DNA from: an uncultured Halomicronema sp. | GTDB lineage: Bacteria > Cyanobacteriota > Cyanobacteriia > Phormidesmidales > Phormidesmidaceae | Reading direction: 5' to 3' | Assembly (NCBI GenBank): GCA_937897665.1 | Contig: CALCPB010000213.1 | Location: 1-8,108 of the forward strand | DNA length: 8,108 bases | Shown: positions 4,798 through 8,108 of the stretch, piece by piece | Numbering within the stretch: position 1 is the first letter of the stretch | Layout: every line of letters starts with the position of its first letter | Notes under the pieces: generated by a model | Databases searched by the model: none | Told to the model about the DNA's origin: nothing | What the model saw: only the letters and a program-made list of their open reading frames with translations | Position numbers and translations under genes: made by a program

Positions 4798-7080
4798 ATG
4801 AATATTTCGGTCGGGCTCGCATTTTGTGTGGCCTACGTAGCAGGTTTATTGCTCAGCTCAGCGGCGGGTTATTTCACCGTTGGTACGTTAGCGATATCTA
4901 GAGCTGGCGTTATCGTTGGCCTGGGCTTGCTCATATTAGCCGCAATCGCCTCCCGATATCGGGCGCTCGGCTGGCGATCGCAAATCTGGGCCGCGCTGGC
5001 CTGCGTCTGCTTACTGGCGTCGGGATATATGACGGTGCGATCGCCAGTTGCTGGATCTGGTGATATCAGCGCTTATGTGGAACGCGCCCAATCCATCGCG
5101 CCGACTCACGTCATTGCCGGTCGAGTCATTGAGGAACCGAGGCTGAATCGAGCTTTAAAGGGGCGATTTGTTCTGCAGGCAGAGCGGCTGCAGATTCAGA
5201 ATGCTAAAGGCGAGATCACGTTTCAGAGCGCCACTCGGGGTCGACTTTATATGACGGCACCGCTCCTGCAAGTAACCGGATTACATCGCGGGCAGCTGAT
5301 TACGGCGGTCGGTCGCCTCTATCGCCCCCCAGCCGCTAAAAATCCGGGAGGTTTTGATTTTGCCTCGTATCTCGGGCAGCGAGGCATCTTTGCCGGATTC
5401 GTGGCGACTGATCTGCAGTTTCCCATTAACTCTCGGTGGGGCTTATGGCGCGTGCGGCAGCGTATCGTGCGGTCACACCTGCGAGCGCTGGGCAGTCCTT
5501 GGGGGCAGTTAGTGAGTGCCATGGCACTGGGCCGCAAAGCAGTTGACTTACCAGCAAACATGCAAGCGTTATTTGCCCAAGTTGGCTTAGCGCACACCAT
5601 CGCCGCCTCGGGGTTTCATGTGTCTCTGCTGCTGGGCACGGTGCTGGCCCTGTTGCGATCGCGCGCGGCTCGTTTACAGGTAGTGGTTGGCATCATTGTC
5701 TTAGTCAGTTACGTGACCCTGACCGGCTGGCAAGCCAGTGTGATTCGGGCCGCAATTATGGGCATGGCCACCTTGGCTGGCTTAGCAACCAATCGTCAGG
5801 TGATGCCGAGCGGTGCTTTGGTGCTCGCGGCGACCGCCATGCTGCTCGTGTATCCTCAATGGCTTTGGAATGTGGGCTTTCAGCTCAGTGTGATGGCGAC
5901 CTGGGGACTCATCGTCACCGTGCCCGCGATCGTCCGTCGCCTGCAGTGGATGCCCGTGACTGTGGCATCACTCGTGGCCGTACCAGTGGCAGCAACGCTG
6001 TGGACTTTGCCGCTGATGCTTTATCACTTCAACGTAATTTCTGGCGTCAGCATTCTGCTGAACGTCGTCGCAACGCCCCTTGTCACGGTCATTAGTCTGG
6101 GCGGAATTGCCAGCAGCGCCTTCGCGTTATTGCTACCGACACTGGGTCAATTGACAGCCCAACTGCTGTATTACCCGACTCAGGGCTTGGTGTGGTTAGC
6201 GCAGACGAGTAGCCATCTGCCGGGCAGTGCCGTTGCAATCGGGCAAATTTCTCTATGGCAGCTAGGTGGACTCTATAGCGTTCTATTCCTCAGTCTTTGT
6301 CCGCTGCGGTCTCAAGTCAAAAGACTCAGGCCTTTGCTCGCTGCTATGTTTGTCGGATTGTTGCTGGTGCCAATCGGATGGCAGTCCCTCACTCAAAACC
6401 AAATTACGGTGTTAGCTGCTGACGATGAACTGATTTGGATCAGGCAGGTTCAGGGGCAAACCATGCTCATCAATAGTGGCGATCAAGGCACGGCTTTTTA
6501 TACGGTTGAGCCTTTTCTGAGGCAGGCAGGCGTGAACCAGATTGACGAGGCGATCGTGCTGTCCGCTGATTCCGAACATGTCTTCGGTTGGCGCAGCTTG
6601 CTGCAGCAATCGCCCAGTCGCCATCTATATAGCTCTGGTGAACTGCCCGCTCTTACGAACTTGACCCAGCGATTCCAGACGCTACAGCCTGGGCATAGTC
6701 AGGTGATCGGTCAGGTAAAGATGCAACTGTTGGGGATCGAAAACCCGATCTTGCGGGTCACAGCGGCTCAAAGCTGGCTATTATTGCCGCCGCTGTCTCC
6801 AGAACTGCAGACCTATCTGGCGCAATCAAGCACGGTGCTAGAGAGTCATGTGCTGGTCTGGTCGGGCGGAGCCCTGAGCGACGAGCTGCTGGCTGCTGTC
6901 AACCCGAAAGTGGTGATTTGCTATGGCAGCAATTTGTCAGAAGCCATCGAGCGCCGCCTGCAACAGACAGATCGCCAAGTGTTCTGGACTCATCGTGATG
7001 GTGCCGTTACCTGGCATCACCAGCACGGATTTCACGCCTATCTCGAAACAAAACATCGGAATGCTCAGCCCTGGGCTTAA
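4798..7080 (+). CDS. comEC: ComEC/Rec2-type DNA internalisation channel
   Basis: A 760-residue polytopic membrane protein of usual family size. ComEC forms the inner-membrane channel that carries single-stranded DNA into the cytoplasm during natural transformation. Three N-terminal hydrophobic segments (about 5-25, 35-51, 62-77) are followed by a soluble OB-like DUF4131 region ending in the hallmark KNPGGFDFASYLGQRGIFA (181-199). The competence domain starts near 230 with AHTIAASGFHVSLLLG (265-280) and WNVGFQLSVMATWGL (357-371), with repeated membrane spans to about 527. Residues 535-760 align with the metallo-beta-lactamase-like tail, but its metal motif is eroded: the usual DGG is INSGDQG (558-564) and the usual THxHxDHxGG is LSADSEHVFG (588-597). 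Nuclease activity is therefore doubtful, although the fold may remain. The start ATG 4798 begins at the first membrane segment, with no clear Shine-Dalgarno sequence. No other competence gene lies beside it. Confidence 0.93.
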   Translation: MNISVGLAFCVAYVAGLLLSSAAGYFTVGTLAISRAGVIVGLGLLILAAIASRYRALGWRSQIWAALACVCLLASGYMTVRSPVAGSGDISAYVERAQSIAPTHVIAGRVIEEPRLNRALKGRFVLQAERLQIQNAKGEITFQSATRGRLYMTAPLLQVTGLHRGQLITAVGRLYRPPAAKNPGGFDFASYLGQRGIFAGFVATDLQFPINSRWGLWRVRQRIVRSHLRALGSPWGQLVSAMALGRKAVDLPANMQALFAQVGLAHTIAASGFHVSLLLGTVLALLRSRAARLQVVVGIIVLVSYVTLTGWQASVIRAAIMGMATLAGLATNRQVMPSGALVLAATAMLLVYPQWLWNVGFQLSVMATWGLIVTVPAIVRRLQWMPVTVASLVAVPVAATLWTLPLMLYHFNVISGVSILLNVVATPLVTVISLGGIASSAFALLLPTLGQLTAQLLYYPTQGLVWLAQTSSHLPGSAVAIGQISLWQLGGLYSVLFLSLCPLRSQVKRLRPLLAAMFVGLLLVPIGWQSLTQNQITVLAADDELIWIRQVQGQTMLINSGDQGTAFYTVEPFLRQAGVNQIDEAIVLSADSEHVFGWRSLLQQSPSRHLYSSGELPALTNLTQRFQTLQPGHSQVIGQVKMQLLGIENPILRVTAAQSWLLLPPLSPELQTYLAQSSTVLESHVLVWSGGALSDELLAAVNPKVVICYGSNLSEAIERRLQQTDRQVFWTHRDGAVTWHHQHGFHAYLETKHRNAQPWA

Positions 7081-7100
7081 GCGATCGCTCCGGCAGGGGG

Positions 7101-7106
7101 TAAAAT
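7101..7106 (+). promoter_or_regulatory. possible -10 element for the tRNA gene
   Basis: TAAAAT at 7101-7106 is one mismatch from TATAAT and ends 10 nt before the mature tRNA 5' end, a fitting distance for a start near 7113. The upstream TTAAGC at 7077-7082 is only a weak -35 and overlaps the comEC stop codon. Read-through from comEC is also possible. Confidence 0.35.
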
Positions 7107-7116
7107 ACAGTCACCT

Positions 7117-7203
7117 GGAGAGGTGGCAGAGTGGTCGAATGCGGTAGACTCGAAATCTATTGAAGGGTCACACCTTCCGAGGGTTCGAATCCCTCCCTCT
7201 CCG
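7117..7203 (+). tRNA. tRNA-Ser (anticodon CGA)
   Basis: An 87-nt class II tRNA. The acceptor stem is GGAGAGG (7117-7123) with CCTCTCC (7196-7202) and discriminator G7203. The D-arm includes GTGGTCGAATGC. The anticodon stem GTAGA/TCTAT closes the loop CTCGAAA, giving anticodon CGA, which reads the serine codon UCG. A long variable arm follows (about GAAGGGTCACACCTTC), typical of serine tRNAs, and then the T-arm GAGGG-TTCGAAT-CCCTC (7179-7195). CCA is not encoded; TTG follows, so the end must be added by nucleotidyltransferase. The gene starts 36 bp after comEC. Confidence 0.97.
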
Positions 7204-7577
7204 TTGCTTTTCGGCTCAGGGCTTTGGTACTTAGACAAAATGCCCAGTCACCGTGGCTGCCCATTGCGGTCAATCACCAGCGGGATGTCCATGGACATCT
7301 TGAGAGGCTGTAGCCCTGCTTCCCTGAAGTGATCGCTGTGGTGGCCCCAAGATTTGAGATTAAGGTGCTGGCTGCCGCAGCGTGCAGGGTACCACCCCAA
7401 AGATCAACTGTAATCCCCCCGCTGCTGGCGTCTACCCTCACGACAGCAGTCGCTGGCCGCGAAAATATTCGTTACAGTTATCGACCGAAAGTTAAAGAAT
7501 CAAAACAATCTCGCAATAATTCTGTTTGTCGTCTCATAGATTGAGGGGGCAGTACATCGCCTCAGAATTCGTCTTGG
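7204..7577. other. 374-bp stretch without a convincing gene
   Basis: The stretch between the tRNA and the CBS remnant holds open frames only on paper. A 71-codon plus-strand frame (7329-7544) starts with GTG and gives a low-complexity, family-less sequence with no ribosome-binding site. A minus-strand frame (7248-7403) is somewhat more protein-like and is listed separately. The part from about 7463 to 7545 is AT-rich compared with its surroundings and could hold a promoter for downstream genes, but no clear -35/-10 pair is visible. No repeat of the tRNA 3' end was found, so there is no evidence for an integrated element. Confidence 0.5.
7248..7403 (-). pseudogene. unidentified protein fragment, possible gene remnant
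   Basis: A minus-strand frame is open from 7403 to the TGA at 7248-7250, about 51 codons, bounded upstream by another TGA at 7404-7406. The last 35 residues, including KSWGHHSDHFREAGLQPLK and MDIPLVIDRNGQPR before the stop, look like real protein with balanced composition. The first part is less convincing, and there is no ATG with a ribosome-binding site at the front; internal ATGs would leave only about 16 residues. It may be the 3' end of a gene whose 5' part has been lost. The family was not recognised. Confidence 0.25.
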
Positions 7578-7940
7578 ATGTTCTCTGAGTTCAGAATTTT
7601 GCCTAACTCTGCCGTCTGCCAGCTGCCTTTTGGGGATGAGGTGATGGACTTTCAGCCCTTAACCGCCTCGCGGCAGACTCCGCTGCCCAAGATTCTCGAT
7701 CGCCTGCTTGCTTATTCTGGCGCGGTTTGTGTACTGGGGCTACCGCGCCGTCAGTGGTGGGCATCGTGACTCGTTAAGACCGGCTGCGGGTGATCGCTCA
7801 CCATGCCGAGTGGGCCAATCTGCCGTTATCGCACGTGATGACCCAACCCGTTGTCACCGTGCGGCAGGCCGAGTTGTCTGCCGATGAGGTTACGCCATCA
7901 GACAGCGCTCAAATTGTCAGATTGAGTCTAAAAGAAGACT
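7578..7940 (+). pseudogene. degraded CBS-domain protein
   Basis: Pieces of a CBS domain pair can be read across two frames. In the first frame (from ATG 7578 or ATG 7644) VMDFQPLTASRQTPLPKILD begins a CBS domain and runs to AVCVLG near 7739. The frame then goes wrong in the run GGGG (7736-7739). Adding one G would join it to the second frame, which reads GATAPSVVGIVTR, hits TAA at 7775-7777, then continues DRLRVIAHHAEWANLPLSHV and VMTQPVVTV (7835-7861). The stop falls exactly where CBS domains of cyanobacterial sensor proteins usually have Glu or Gln before Asp (VTE-RDLLR type). The frame stays open to the TGA at 7967-7969, overlapping the next gene, but the CBS similarity fades after 7870. 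CBS pairs bind adenosyl ligands and often sit at the N-terminus of hybrid histidine kinases in cyanobacteria. This copy cannot make that protein in one piece. With two independent lesions, sequencing error alone is unlikely. Confidence 0.65.
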
Positions 7941-8108
7941 ATGTCACCCAAATGTGTCCTTGTTATTGACGATGAAGAATCGATCCAAAAAGTTGTTCGG
8001 CTCAGTTTAAAGATAGAAGCCAGTTGGGATACGATCACTGTCTCCTCTGGCCCAGAAGGGATTTATCAGGCGATTATCTGCCAGCCAGATGCCATTTTAT
8101 TAGACGTC
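7941..8108 (+). CDS. response regulator receiver domain (5' part, runs off the window)
   Basis: The first 56 codons of a CheY-like receiver. MSPKCVLVIDDEESIQKVV carries the acidic pair Asp10-Asp11 that holds Mg2+, and AILLDV ends with Asp55, the expected phosphorylation site, at the window edge. The segment between has the typical helix-strand spacing (LSLK, then TITVSSGPEG). The start ATG 7941 is placed right for the family, and the purine-rich AAAAGAAG just upstream could serve as a ribosome-binding site, though very close. It begins inside the tail of the degraded CBS frame, so it was probably once co-transcribed with that sensor gene. Any output domain lies beyond 8108. Its partner kinase is unknown. 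Confidence 0.9.
   Translation, partial: MSPKCVLVIDDEESIQKVVRLSLKIEASWDTITVSSGPEGIYQAIICQPDAILLDV

Noticed and set aside
7123..7332. 69-codon plus-strand frame beginning inside the tRNA gene
   Set aside because: It translates the tRNA body and the antisense of another frame, so it is an artefact of open reading by chance.
7329..7544. 71-codon plus-strand frame starting at GTG
   Set aside because: No Shine-Dalgarno, unusual composition, no family resemblance, and overlap with a more protein-like minus-strand frame.
7117..7577. tRNA-Ser as attachment site of an integrated element
   Set aside because: No integrase gene and no direct repeat of the tRNA 3' end is present within the window. Only the decay of nearby genes hints at it.
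1..8108. CRISPR array, insertion sequence or toxin-antitoxin pair
   Set aside because: No regularly spaced repeats, transposase motifs or paired small genes were seen.

Overview
This window looks like chromosomal DNA of a cyanobacterium. At least ten exact copies of the octamer GCGATCGC (HIP1) can be read, starting at 318, 1741, 1757, 2268, 3492, 4744, 4974, 5037, 5655 and 7081; by chance one would expect far fewer than one in 8.1 kb. The gene content agrees: a cyanobacterial-type LL-diaminopimelate aminotransferase, a PEP-CTERM surface protein of a cyanobacterial type, a ComEC with the 'HTIAASGFHVSLL' signature, and a tRNA without an encoded CCA end. The genus cannot be fixed from the sequence.

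Layout. Positions 1-366 hold no confident gene but are rich in inverted repeats, with a strong Shine-Dalgarno sequence followed by very short open frames. 394-1956 (+) encodes a double-domain SagB/nitroreductase-type flavoprotein. 2078-3313 (+) is dapL, for lysine and peptidoglycan precursor synthesis. A perfect 34-bp palindrome at 3479-3512 separates dapL from the convergent gene at 3557-4345 (-), a secreted PEP-CTERM protein resembling the XDP2 family. A 452-bp divergent intergenic region (4346-4797) follows, with a long-armed inverted repeat and two sets of 8-bp direct repeats spaced 11 bp apart. 4798-7080 (+) is comEC, the inner-membrane DNA channel of natural transformation. tRNA-Ser(CGA) lies at 7117-7203, 36 bp after it.

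After the tRNA the DNA is mostly non-coding or decayed: an unidentified short open frame on the minus strand (7248-7403), then the remains of a CBS-domain gene (about 7578-7940) broken by a frameshift and a stop codon. The window ends inside a response-regulator gene (7941 onward).

The genes do not form one pathway. They are mostly separate housekeeping or accessory units with their own intergenic regions. No complete new defence, mobile or biosynthetic system was recognised. The most interesting leads are the tandem SagB-like oxidoreductase with a small Cys/Ser/Thr-rich frame and structured leader in front of it, the repeat-rich divergent intergenic region, the degenerate metal site of ComEC, and the decaying sensor gene beside an intact receiver.
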